NCBI RefSeq assembly: GCF_010729895.1
Contig: NZ_AP022612.1
Coordinates: 1,674,001-1,738,000 of the forward strand
Length of the DNA: 64,000 nt
Direction of reading: 5' to 3'
Origin: Mycolicibacterium confluentis
Lineage (GTDB): Bacteria > Actinomycetota > Actinomycetes > Mycobacteriales > Mycobacteriaceae
The notes beneath the pieces were generated by a model. It searched no databases, was not told the DNA's origin, and worked only from the letters and a program-made list of their open reading frames with translations. Shown here in pieces: positions 52,600-64,000 of this stretch (positions are counted from its first letter, which is position 1; every line of letters starts with the position of its first letter). The translations under genes and the position numbers were made by a program.

Positions 52600-53452
52600 C
52601 ACCGTGACAATCCCCACTGCGGCAGCCACTTCCGCGATGGCCCCTGTCCCGCACCGGGTCGTCTCCAGGGTGCAGGAGAACCACGACACCGCGACGCTGG
52701 AACTCACCCCAGTGGGGGAACCGATCGCACCCCCGCAACCCGGACAGTTCATGATGCTCTACGCCTTCGGCGTCGGCGAGGTGGCGATCTCGGTCAGCGA
52801 CTACCTGTCGAAGCCCGACGGGACCATCACCCACACCATCCGCGACGTGGGGGCTGTCAGCCACGCACTGCACGACGCCACCCCAGGCGACATCGTCGGT
52901 GTCCGCGGCCCGTTCGGGACCTCGTGGAATCTGCACCGCGGCTGCGGTGGTGACGTCGTCATCGTGGCGGGCGGTGTCGGCTTGGCGCCACTGCGGCCGG
53001 TGGTGCTGGAAGTGCTGGCCGACCGGGAGGGGTACGGACACGTCGTGCTGATCGCCGGCGCACGCGCCCGCAACGACTTCCTGTTCGCCGCCGAACTCGA
53101 CGACTGGGCCAAGGCAGCCTCGATCGAGGTGGACCTGACCGTCGACGTGCCCGTGCAGGGCTGGGCGGGGGAGACCGGGCTGGTGACCCAGCCGCTGCGG
53201 CGATTGACGCTCGACCCGCAGCGGACCACCGCCTTCGTGTGCGGCCCAGAGCTGATGATGCGCAACAGCGCCCAGGTCCTGATCGACAAGGGAGTGGCGC
53301 CGAACGCCATCCGACTCTCGCTCGAACGCAACATGCAGTGCGGCGTCGGCTGGTGCGGACACTGCCAACTGGGCCCGCTGCTGCTGTGCCGCGACGGCCC
53401 GGTCGTGGGCTGGGACGTCGCCGCTCCGCTGCTGAGCGTGAGGGAGCTGTAG
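52592..53452 (+). CDS. hyhG: Hydrogenase NAD(P)/FAD diaphorase subunit (HyhG)
   Basis: The 286-aa protein is a ferredoxin-NADP-reductase-like subunit: a FAD-binding barrel in the first 105 residues, [18 protein letters not shown] near 128 for the NAD(P) fold, and a C-terminal [17 protein letters not shown] binding a 2Fe-2S cluster, as in dihydroorotate dehydrogenase K subunits. It exchanges electrons with NAD(P)H. ATG 52592 overlaps the hyhB stop by 8 nt; the stop is directly followed by the hyhS ATG. Confidence 0.92.
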   Translation: MTDTVTIPTAAATSAMAPVPHRVVSRVQENHDTATLELTPVGEPIAPPQPGQFMMLYAFGVGEVAISVSDYLSKPDGTITHTIRDVGAVSHALHDATPGDIVGVRGPFGTSWNLHRGCGGDVVIVAGGVGLAPLRPVVLEVLADREGYGHVVLIAGARARNDFLFAAELDDWAKAASIEVDLTVDVPVQGWAGETGLVTQPLRRLTLDPQRTTAFVCGPELMMRNSAQVLIDKGVAPNAIRLSLERNMQCGVGWCGHCQLGPLLLCRDGPVVGWDVAAPLLSVREL

Positions 53453-54226
53453 ATGGGGAACCCGACCTTGGCCGTGTGGAAGTTCGCTTCCTGCGACGGC
53501 TGCCAGCTGACCCTGCTGGACTGCGAGGACGAGCTGCTGACGCTCGCCGGGCAGGTCGACATCGCCACGTTCGCTGAGGCGTCGAGCGCGATGGTCGGCG
53601 GGCCCTATGACGTGTCACTGGTGGAGGGGTCGGTCACCACCGCCGCCGACCAACGCCGCATCCACGAAATCCGCGACCAGTCAAAGACTCTGGTGGCCAT
53701 CGGCGCCTGCGCGACCGCGGGCGGCATCCAGGCCCTGAGGAACTTCGCCGACGTCGCGGAGTTCGCCTCCATCGTCTATGCCCGGCCGGACTACATCGAC
53801 ACCCTGGCCACCTCCACACCGGCCTCGGCGCACGTCACCGTCGACTACCAACTGCAGGGCTGTCCCATCGACCGCCGGCAACTGCTCGACACCCTGGCCG
53901 CATTGCTGATCGGCCGCAAACCGCGACTGCCGGCCGCGACGGTGTGCACCGAATGCAAACGCCGCGGCCTGACGTGTGTGACTGTGGCGGAGGGCATTCC
54001 GTGCCTGGGGCCCGTCACCCACGCGGGCTGCGGCGCGCTGTGCCCGTCGGTGCACCGCGGCTGCTACGGATGCTTCGGCCCCACCGCGACGCCCAACATG
54101 CCCGCCTTCATCCCGTTGCTGCGCCGCGACGGCATGTCCGAGGCCGACGTCGACCGCACCTTCGCCACGTTCAATGTCACCCAGTTCGGCGTCACCCAGT
54201 TCGACGCCGAACGGACGGCCCAATGA
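53453..54226 (+). CDS. hyhS: Hydrogenase small subunit (HyhS)
   Basis: The 257-aa protein starts [21 protein letters not shown] with the CxxC of the proximal cluster, and holds [15 protein letters not shown] near 85, QGCPIDR near 135 and [15 protein letters not shown] near 185. These cysteines fit the small subunit of group 3 hydrogenases, which is cytoplasmic and has no Tat signal, as seen here. It begins at the base after the hyhG stop and overlaps hyhL by 4 nt. Confidence 0.93.
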   Translation: MGNPTLAVWKFASCDGCQLTLLDCEDELLTLAGQVDIATFAEASSAMVGGPYDVSLVEGSVTTAADQRRIHEIRDQSKTLVAIGACATAGGIQALRNFADVAEFASIVYARPDYIDTLATSTPASAHVTVDYQLQGCPIDRRQLLDTLAALLIGRKPRLPAATVCTECKRRGLTCVTVAEGIPCLGPVTHAGCGALCPSVHRGCYGCFGPTATPNMPAFIPLLRRDGMSEADVDRTFATFNVTQFGVTQFDAERTAQ

Positions 54227-55515
54227 CACGCCGGAACCGCACACTGACCGTCAGCGCGCTCACCCGCGTCGAAGGCGAAGGTGCGCTGCACGTCCGGTTC
54301 GACGGGGCCGCCGTCGAGCGGGTCGAACTCAACATCTACGAACCGCCCCGGTTCTTCGAGGCCATGCTGCGCGGACGCGCCCACACCGAACCGCCGGACA
54401 TCACCGCCCGGATCTGCGGCATCTGCCCAGTCGCCTACCAGGTCAGCGCCTGCAACGCCCTCGAAGACGCGTGCGGTGTCACGATCGATCCGCGCCTGCG
54501 GCAGCTGCGCCGGCTGCTCTACTGCGGGGAGTGGATCCACAGCCACGTGCTGCACATCTGCCTGCTGCACGCCCCGGACTTTCTCGGCCACCCCGACGTG
54601 ATCAGCGTGGCCCGCGAACACCCGAAGGCCGTCGAACGCGGCCTGGCCCTGAAGAAGACGGGCAACCGGCTCATGGAACAGCTCGGGGGACGCGCCATCC
54701 ACCCGGTCAACGTGCGGTTGGGCGGTTTCTACGCCGTGCCCGAGCGGGCCGACCTGTGGCCGCTGCGCGAACAGCTGGTCCGTGCCCTCGACGACGCGCT
54801 GGCCACGGTGCAGTGGGTGTCCGGATTCGACTTCCCCGCTCTGGAGGTCGACCACGAGTTCCTGGCGCTGAGCCACCCGGATCACTACGCGATCGAACAG
54901 GGGGTCATCGCCCGCAGTGCCGGAACCCCGTTCGCAGTGGCCGATTTCACCGAACACGTCGTCGAGGCGCAGGTGCCGCACTCGACCGCGCTGCAGGCCA
55001 CTCTCGACGGCGGCCGTCATCTGACCGGACCGTTGGCCCGCTACTCACTGAACTCGGGCCTGTTGTCCCCGCTGGCCCGCCAGGCCGCCGCCGATGCCGG
55101 GCTCGGCACGACATGCCGAAACCCGTTCCGCAGTATCGTCGTTCGTGCGGTCGAGGTGGTGTACGCGGTCGAAGAGGCGATCCGCATCATCGACGACTAC
55201 CAGCGACCCGCACGCCCGTTCCACGACGTGCCACCGCGGGCCGCGGTGGGGCATGGCGTCAGCGAGGCGCCCCGCGGGCTGCTCTACCACCGTTACGAGA
55301 TCGGCGCCGACGGCCTGATCCGCACCGCCCAGATCATCCCGCCGACCTCGCAGAACCAGGCCGCGATCGAAGACGATCTGCGGCGGCTGATCGAAGGCAA
55401 CATGGACCTCGACGACACGGCGTTGACGGCGTTGTGCGAGCGCGGTATCCGCAACCATGACCCGTGCATCTCGTGCGCGGCGCATTTCCTGACCCTCACG
55501 GTCGACCGCCGATGA
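54223..55515 (+). CDS. hyhL: Hydrogenase large catalytic subunit (HyhL)
   Basis: The 430-aa protein carries both NiFe-binding motifs: [10 protein letters not shown] near residue 63 (L1) and [10 protein letters not shown] near 413 (L2). The residues after the L2 His (FLTLTVDRR) are the short tail removed by the maturation protease, whose gene overlaps by 4 nt. The L1/L2 forms and operon order fit group 3b, bidirectional NAD(P)-linked enzymes that evolve H2 under hypoxia. ATG 54223 overlaps the hyhS stop. Confidence 0.94.
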   Translation: MTRRNRTLTVSALTRVEGEGALHVRFDGAAVERVELNIYEPPRFFEAMLRGRAHTEPPDITARICGICPVAYQVSACNALEDACGVTIDPRLRQLRRLLYCGEWIHSHVLHICLLHAPDFLGHPDVISVAREHPKAVERGLALKKTGNRLMEQLGGRAIHPVNVRLGGFYAVPERADLWPLREQLVRALDDALATVQWVSGFDFPALEVDHEFLALSHPDHYAIEQGVIARSAGTPFAVADFTEHVVEAQVPHSTALQATLDGGRHLTGPLARYSLNSGLLSPLARQAAADAGLGTTCRNPFRSIVVRAVEVVYAVEEAIRIIDDYQRPARPFHDVPPRAAVGHGVSEAPRGLLYHRYEIGADGLIRTAQIIPPTSQNQAAIEDDLRRLIEGNMDLDDTALTALCERGIRNHDPCISCAAHFLTLTVDRR

Positions 55516-56000
55516 CCCCTCGTGTGGTGGTGATCGGCCTGGGCAACGCCTACCGCCGCGACGACGGCGTCGGACTCGCGGTCGCCGACGAGGTCGCCAG
55601 AACGGCACCCCCGGACGTCGGCGTCCACGCGGGAGTGCGGGATTCGTCGCAGCTGCTGGACCTGTGGGTGGGGGCCGAGGCGGCCATCCTCGTCGACGCG
55701 ACTGTCGGCCCGTTGGGGGAGCCGGGCCGGATCCGGCGCATCACCCCCGACGCCGTCGCGACCACACGGACGACGAGTTCGCACGGACTCGACGTCGCCG
55801 CGGCCCTGGCACTGGGAGAGACGCTGCGCCGCAACCCCTCCCGCGTGGTGCTCTACACGGTGGACGTCGCGGACTGCGGGTACGGCATCGGACTGACCTC
55901 GGACGTGGCGGCGACGGTGCCCGCGGTGGCCGCCGCCGTCATCGCCGAGGCGCGGGCGGCCACGGCCGCCCCGTGCGGTACAGCGCGGCACCCGCGGTGA
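55512..56000 (+). CDS. Hydrogenase maturation endopeptidase
   Basis: The 162-aa product has the family start VVVIGLGNAYRRDDGVGLAVADEV, where the DD pair and later SSHGLDV (His near 95) are nickel-sensing/catalytic positions as in HycI/HyaD. It trims the C-terminus of HyhL after Ni insertion. ATG 55512 overlaps the hyhL stop. Its last 62 bases overlap the convergent KAS III-like gene. Confidence 0.9.
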   Translation: MTPRVVVIGLGNAYRRDDGVGLAVADEVARTAPPDVGVHAGVRDSSQLLDLWVGAEAAILVDATVGPLGEPGRIRRITPDAVATTRTTSSHGLDVAAALALGETLRRNPSRVVLYTVDVADCGYGIGLTSDVAATVPAVAAAVIAEARAATAAPCGTARHPR

Positions 56001-56838
56001 CACCGGCACCCGCGGCGATCAGCAGCACGGGCCCGCCGACCACCAGCCGGTCGGACGCCTCGCGCAGCGCGGCCACCAGCGCCGCGGTGTGCATCCGCTG
56101 GTCGGCCGCGACCGTGACCCGCTCCTGGGTGACCCCCAACCGTGACGCGAGCGCGGCGCGGTAGCCGGTTCGCGCGGGCGCCGCGATGATCGCGTCGACG
56201 TCGGCCACGGTGAGTCCGGCGTCCCACAGGCAACGGTTGGCCACCTCGGCGCCGGCGTCGGCGTACCGGTCGTCCATCGCGGCCGCCGCGTCGAACCGAA
56301 GCATGTTGCGGTTGTCGTCGAGCCCCACTGTCGCGCAGAAGCTCTCGCCATCGTCGGGCAGGTTCACCCAGTGCACCGGGCCGAGTCCGGAGTCGTCGTC
56401 GCTCCACCCGCACAGCAGGGCCGCGCCGGCGGGGGAGAAGGGGAACTGCTCGCTGCTTCTGTGCCCCGGGTCGGCGTCGCTGGAGACCACGAGGGCGCAG
56501 TCGATGGTGTGGGACTTGAGGAATCCGTCGACGATCTGCAGCGCGGTGAGCACTCCGCAGGACCCGTTGGCCACGTCGAAGGAGAACGTGCCGTGACCGC
56601 CGTCGTGCGGATCCTCCGGGTTGGACCCGAGATCCTCCTGGATCAGCGCCGCGAGAGCGGGTTCGGCCAGGTTGTGGTCGCGGTAGATGCCGGCGTTGAC
56701 CAGAAGATCCACGTCGTCGGGGTCCCGTCCGGCCTGTTGCAGGCAGTTGCGGGCCGACGCGACGGCCAGGTGCAGTGCACTGTGCCGGTTGCGCCACCCG
56801 CCTTCGGTGACGTCGAGGCGGTCAATCACGGTGCCCAT
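55939..56838 (-). CDS. KAS III-like protein lacking catalytic His and Asn
   Basis: The 299-aa protein has the thiolase fold of ketoacyl-ACP synthase III, with the nucleophile region NGSCGVLTALQIVDGFL near residue 93. At the positions where the neighbour has HQTSAR and GNTAS, this protein has APARTGY and DQRMHTA, so His and Asn of the triad are gone. It may be a non-condensing partner of the upstream KAS III, as PqsB is to PqsC. It overlaps that gene by 17 nt at its start and overlaps the hydrogenase protease gene at its end. Confidence 0.85.
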   Translation of the reverse strand: MGTVIDRLDVTEGGWRNRHSALHLAVASARNCLQQAGRDPDDVDLLVNAGIYRDHNLAEPALAALIQEDLGSNPEDPHDGGHGTFSFDVANGSCGVLTALQIVDGFLKSHTIDCALVVSSDADPGHRSSEQFPFSPAGAALLCGWSDDDSGLGPVHWVNLPDDGESFCATVGLDDNRNMLRFDAAAAMDDRYADAGAEVANRCLWDAGLTVADVDAIIAAPARTGYRAALASRLGVTQERVTVAADQRMHTAALVAALREASDRLVVGGPVLLIAAGAGVTAGAALYRTGRPWPPAPRR

Positions 56839-57919
56839 AACGGCTCACCATCTCCTCGTCGAGGGTCAACAGGACGACACCGATCTCCAAGCCGGAGGCC
56901 AACGCGACGAGCGCGACGGTCTCACCGGGCCGAATGCGGCCCGCCTCAAGCTCTTCGACCAGCGCCACGGTGTGCGTCGTCGACGCGGTGTTGCCGTACC
57001 GGTCGACGGTGATCACCGCGTCGTGGGCGGGGCGGTCCCCGAAGGATTCGGTGAGTGCGGCCATACCCTTGCGGATGGCGCGGGCCGAGGTCTGATGGGT
57101 GATCACATGGTCGATGTCATGAATTGAAATGCCTGCGGTGTCGAGGATTTCGTGCAGAAGATAGGGGGTCGCGGCGATCGCCGCACGCTGGATGCCCCGT
57201 GAGTCGGTGAACATCCGGGCGCCCGGGTCGTGGCCCTTCGGGTAGGCCAGGCACAGCCGGCTGTGGTCGGCCACGGTGGTGAACCCGGCGATGCTGATCC
57301 CGGCGGAGTCCACCGGGGCGCGTTCGAGCAGCAGCGCCGCACCCGCATCACCGAGCGTCAGGCAGGCGAGTTCCTTACTCATGATGGTGCGGATGTGCCG
57401 CGCCGCGTTCTGCCCCAACTGCGAGATGTACTCGCCACTGACCACCAGCCCGCGCTGCACGGTGCCCTGCCGAATCCAGTTGTTGAGCACCGTGACTCCG
57501 GTCAGCATCCCCGCGCACGCATTGGACAGGTCGAAGGTCATCGCGCGCTCGGCCCCGATGGCTCGGGCGACGGCACCGCTCATCGTCGGCTCCACCCACT
57601 GCGTCAGGCCGTCGCGGAACTTCGTGATGCTGCAGTTGATCACCACATCCAGCGCTGCGGGGTCCTGGTCCGCCCTGCTCAGGCAGTCCCGCGCGGCCGC
57701 GATGGCCAGGCTGTAGGAGTCCTCGTCACCGGTGGACACCCGACGCTCGCGGATACCGGTCAGCCGCTCGAGGTCGATGTGCGTGCGGTGGCGGGTGGTC
57801 GCCATCAGGTCGTCGGTGCTCAGATGTGTTGGTGGCAGGTGCCGGCCCGCGCCAGCCAGCCGCGCGCGATACGGCGCCGGAGGTCCGGCACCGTCCGTCA
57901 TCAGCCAGTGCGTGCGCAT
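56822..57919 (-). CDS. Ketoacyl-ACP synthase III-like enzyme
   Basis: The 365-aa protein has the full KAS III triad: Cys in SNACAGML near residue 137, His in THQTSARAIRKGM near 272, and Asn in YGNTASTTH near 310. It would condense an acyl-CoA with malonyl-ACP or a related extender; the product is unknown. ATG 57919 was chosen over TTG 57952 and ATG 57901 because it gives the family N-terminus. It is divergent from the WS/DGAT gene and overlaps the second KAS III-like gene, so the two form one transcription unit. Confidence 0.88.
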   Translation of the reverse strand: MRTHWLMTDGAGPPAPYRARLAGAGRHLPPTHLSTDDLMATTRHRTHIDLERLTGIRERRVSTGDEDSYSLAIAAARDCLSRADQDPAALDVVINCSITKFRDGLTQWVEPTMSGAVARAIGAERAMTFDLSNACAGMLTGVTVLNNWIRQGTVQRGLVVSGEYISQLGQNAARHIRTIMSKELACLTLGDAGAALLLERAPVDSAGISIAGFTTVADHSRLCLAYPKGHDPGARMFTDSRGIQRAAIAATPYLLHEILDTAGISIHDIDHVITHQTSARAIRKGMAALTESFGDRPAHDAVITVDRYGNTASTTHTVALVEELEAGRIRPGETVALVALASGLEIGVVLLTLDEEMVSRYGHRD

Positions 57920-57954
57920 CCTCACAGCGTGAGCCGGTGGCGCGACGGTCAACA

Positions 57955-57972
57955 GAGCACTTTGGCCCTGTC
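57955..57972. promoter_or_regulatory. Weak DosR-like site between KAS III and WS/DGAT genes
   Basis: GAGCACTTTGGCCCTGTC shares ACTTT and a CCC run at roughly the DosR spacing but has AGC instead of GGG and is only half convincing. Its place in a short divergent promoter of lipid genes next to a hypoxia operon is the main reason to note it. Confidence 0.25.
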
Positions 57973-58015
57973 TTCAGGCATGCCGCCGTCGATAGATTCG
58001 AATCCAGGAGGGCAC

Positions 58016-59380
58016 ATGAGCGACTTCATGCGCAGCAGCGACGCGTTCACCTGGGCGATGGAGACCGATCCACGCCTGCGGTCGACCGTGGTCACTGTTC
58101 TCGTACTCGACAAGTCGCCGAACTGGGACCGCGTGCGCGACAGGATGGATCTGATCAGCCGCAGGCTGCCGATGTTTCGGCAACGGGTGGTGGAGTCACC
58201 CCTTCCGGGGACCCCGCGGTGGGAGGACGCCCCGGACTTCGACCTCGACTTCCACATCAGGCACGTGGCGTCGCCGGACCCGGGCACCCTCGACGGGGTG
58301 CTGGAGCTGGCGCGGGTCGCCGCGATGGAGGACTTCGACCGGGCCCGCCCGCTGTGGGAGGTGACGTTGTTCGACGGTCTCGACGACGGCGGGGCGGCGG
58401 TGGTGTGCAAGTTTCACCATGCCCTCACCGACGGCGTGGGTGGTGTGCAGATCGGGATGATCCTGTTCGACCTCTCCGAGCAGCCCGCAGATGCCGAACC
58501 GATGCCGCCCGCGCAGCTGGTGCGTGCGTACCCGTGGTGGGGGGAGTACCGCAGCGTGCTCGGTCACGACGCGAAACTCGCCGCGACGACGGTGACCGGC
58601 GCGCTGACCGCGGCCCCGGGACTGGTGTTCAACAGTGTCCGCCGACCGAGGGCAACCCTCGAATCCGCAGTGGCCACGGCCGCGTCGATCTACCGCACCG
58701 TCCGCCCGGTGACCCGGACCGGATCACCCCTGATGACGGGCCGCACCCTGACCCGCCGACTCGGGGTGCACCAGGTGCCCAAAGACGGGCTCCGGGAGGC
58801 GGCGCACCGCAGCGGCGGCGCGCTCAACGACGCGTTCATCGCCGGACTGGCCGGCGGACTGCGGCTCTACCACGACAAGCACGGCGTCGAGGTGGGCGAC
58901 CTGCACCTGACCATGCCGATCAGCCTGCGCGCCGAAGACGACGAGATGGGCGGCAACCGAATCACCCTGATGCGCTTCGACGTTCCGGTCGGGATAGCGG
59001 ACCCGGCCGAGCGCATCGCGGCCATCCACAAGCGGACCGCGAGAATGCGCCATGAGAGGTCACTGCCCTACACCGAGTGGATCGCGGGCGCGCTGAACCT
59101 GATGCCGCGCTGGTACATCGGGTCGATCCTGCGCAACGTCGACTTCCTGGCCAGCGACGTTCCCGGCATTCCGGTGCCGGTGTTCCTCGGCGGCGCCAAG
59201 CTGGTGATGCAGTACGCGTTCGGTCCGACCATCGGCGCGGCTGTCAACGTCACGCTGCTCAGCTACGTCGACACATGCTCCCTGGGCATCGACGTCGACA
59301 CCGGCGCGATCCCGGATTTCGAGGTTTTCCGCGAATGCCTCGTCGCGGGCTTCGATGAAGTGCTGGCCCTGGCGGCCTGA
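58016..59380 (+). CDS. WS/DGAT-type acyltransferase
   Basis: The 454-aa protein is a wax ester synthase/acyl-CoA:diacylglycerol acyltransferase: start FMRSSDAFTWAMETD, the catalytic HHxxxDG motif in FHHALTDGVGG near residue 133, NDAFIAGLAGGLRLYH near 272, and PGIPVPVFLGGAKL near 385. It makes triacylglycerol or wax esters at the membrane; in mycobacteria such genes often respond to hypoxia. A strong AGGAGG lies 4 nt before the ATG at 58016. The stop is 4 bp from the convergent flavoprotein gene. Confidence 0.93.
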   Translation: MSDFMRSSDAFTWAMETDPRLRSTVVTVLVLDKSPNWDRVRDRMDLISRRLPMFRQRVVESPLPGTPRWEDAPDFDLDFHIRHVASPDPGTLDGVLELARVAAMEDFDRARPLWEVTLFDGLDDGGAAVVCKFHHALTDGVGGVQIGMILFDLSEQPADAEPMPPAQLVRAYPWWGEYRSVLGHDAKLAATTVTGALTAAPGLVFNSVRRPRATLESAVATAASIYRTVRPVTRTGSPLMTGRTLTRRLGVHQVPKDGLREAAHRSGGALNDAFIAGLAGGLRLYHDKHGVEVGDLHLTMPISLRAEDDEMGGNRITLMRFDVPVGIADPAERIAAIHKRTARMRHERSLPYTEWIAGALNLMPRWYIGSILRNVDFLASDVPGIPVPVFLGGAKLVMQYAFGPTIGAAVNVTLLSYVDTCSLGIDVDTGAIPDFEVFRECLVAGFDEVLALAA

Positions 59381-59384
59381 CGGG

Positions 59385-60391
59385 TCACCACGGCCCGAAG
59401 TCGGCGCTGTTGGCCTGCCGCAGGGCAGTGACGTAACCGCTGCGCTCATGGGCGACCTCGTCGGTGCCGAACGGCACCGCGAGCAGCCCACGCACGTCGT
59501 CGATCGAGGTGTATCCCTTGGCCGTCATCCACTGCCGTAACCCGTCCAGCAGGTCGGCGGCGTAGGCCGGGCCGTGGCGCAGCAACGCCGACGCGGTCAT
59601 CACCACATCCGCACCGGCCAGCAGAAACTTGACCACTTCCGTCGAGTCCACGACACCGCTCGTCGCGGCCAACGATGCACCAATCCGGCCGCGCAGCAGC
59701 GCGATCCACGTCAGCGGCAGCCGAGCGTCGGCTGCTCTCGACAGCGAAGCCCCGGGCGACACGGCCAGCGCCTCGATGTCAATGTCGGGCTGAAGGAAGC
59801 GGTTGAACAACACCAGGCCGTCCGCGCCGGCCAGATCGAGGCGCCGGGCCATATCCGCGGTCGCGCTGAAGTAGGGGCTGAGTTTGACGGCCACCGGGAC
59901 GCTCACCGCGGCCTTGACCCGAGCCAGGATGTCGAGGTGGCGTTCTTCGACGTCGCGGCCCGAGATGTGGGAATCACCGGGCAGCGAATAGATGTTCAGC
60001 TCGATCGCCGCGGCACCGCAGTTCTGCATCGATCGGGCGTATCCGGCCCAACTGCCGGGTGCGCCGGCGTTGATGCTGCCGATCACCGGCACCGAGACGG
60101 CTTCGGCGGCGCGTTCGAGAATGCTCAGGTAGCGGCTGGGCCCATGATCGTCGGCGGCGTCCGGGAAATACGACAGCGACTCGGCGAAGCTCTCAGCACC
60201 TGCCGCGCGCAGCCCCGCATCCTCGTCGGCTTCGCGGCGCAGCTGTTCTTCGAACAGCGAGTACATCACCACCGCACCGACTCCGGCGTCGGCCAGGCGC
60301 CGGACGCCGTCGACGGTCTTCGACAGTGGCGACGCCGACGCGACCAGCGGGTTGGACAACTCCAGGCCCAGGTAGCGGGTTTTCAGTTCCA

Positions 60392-60392
<1 letters not shown>
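59385..60392 (-). CDS. Dihydroorotate dehydrogenase-like FMN protein
   Basis: The 335-aa TIM-barrel protein resembles class 1 dihydroorotate dehydrogenase: MELKTRYLGLELSNPLVAS, VAVKLSPYFS near residue 170, and the phosphate-binding TSGVVDSTEVVKFLLAGAD near 255. It is a paralogue often found next to pyruvate:ferredoxin oxidoreductase rather than in the pyrimidine operon, so the substrate is uncertain. ATG 60392 shares a base with the nifJ stop (TGATG), showing cotranslation. Confidence 0.87.
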
Positions 60393-63964
<3,572 letters not shown>

Positions 63965-64000
63965 GTCGGCTCCGGGAACATTTCGATGGCGTGCACCGGG

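Noticed and set aside
57230..58015. Upstream extension of the WS/DGAT frame
   Set aside because: It runs antisense through the KAS III-like gene; the ATG at 58016 has a perfect AGGAGG and the family N-terminus.

Overview
The window looks like chromosomal DNA of a fast-growing mycobacterium (Mycolicibacterium-like). The evidence is high GC with strong third-position GC bias on the right side, a WS/DGAT acyltransferase, a DUF732 secreted protein, an ESX/WXG-like protein, a DosR-type box in front of a group 3b [NiFe]-hydrogenase operon, and several leaderless genes behind mycobacterial -10 boxes. The species call is inference. No rRNA, tRNA, CRISPR array, integrase, transposase or att site was seen.

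Region 1 (1-38.1 kb) is a dense defence island. A minus-strand pair comes first. One gene encodes an exonuclease-DinG-RecQ triple fusion of 1736 aa. Overlapping it by 8 nt is a giant SNF2 helicase gene that is open for 2074 codons and runs off the left edge; its long C-terminal part carries repeated cysteine-rich zinc-ribbon clusters. Divergent from this pair is a PLD-nuclease/DEAD helicase/DUF3427 protein. Next comes a compact BREX type 1 operon (HTH regulator, brxA, brxB, brxC, pglX, pglZ, brxL, then a small unknown gene), visibly AT-richer than its neighbours. After a gap of about 480 bp, a very GC-rich 2109-aa Swt1-HEPN/transglutaminase-like/SF1 helicase/restriction-nuclease/DUF3320 protein is followed by two coupled small genes. 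A serine-hydrolase with a long Gly/Ala-rich membrane-like segment closes the region.

Region 2 (38.1-51.3 kb) is mixed mycobacterial chromosome. It has a WXG-like secreted-type protein apparently split in two with a coupled small partner, a metallophosphoesterase, an ADP-ribosylglycohydrolase-phosphatase fusion, a HelD-like RNA-polymerase-associated ATPase, DUF302 and STAS-like proteins, an MscS channel, and several conserved unknowns.

Region 3 (51.3-64 kb) reads as a hypoxia/fermentation block. It holds hyhBGSL plus a maturation protease behind a DosR-like box, a pair of KAS III-like proteins (one lacking the catalytic His and Asn), a WS/DGAT, a dihydroorotate-dehydrogenase-like flavoprotein and pyruvate:ferredoxin oxidoreductase (nifJ). 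Together these would couple pyruvate oxidation to low-potential electron disposal as H2 and to storage-lipid synthesis.

Three genes (PLD-helicase at 11765, unknown gene at 39957, HelD-like gene ending at 48954) share one promoter layout. Each has a TTGTCRGTG-like element, exactly 8 nt, a TANNNT -10 box, exactly 7 nt, and then a leaderless start codon. This matches the mycobacterial DNA-damage (RecA-NDp/PafBC) promoter and suggests that these genes are damage-inducible.
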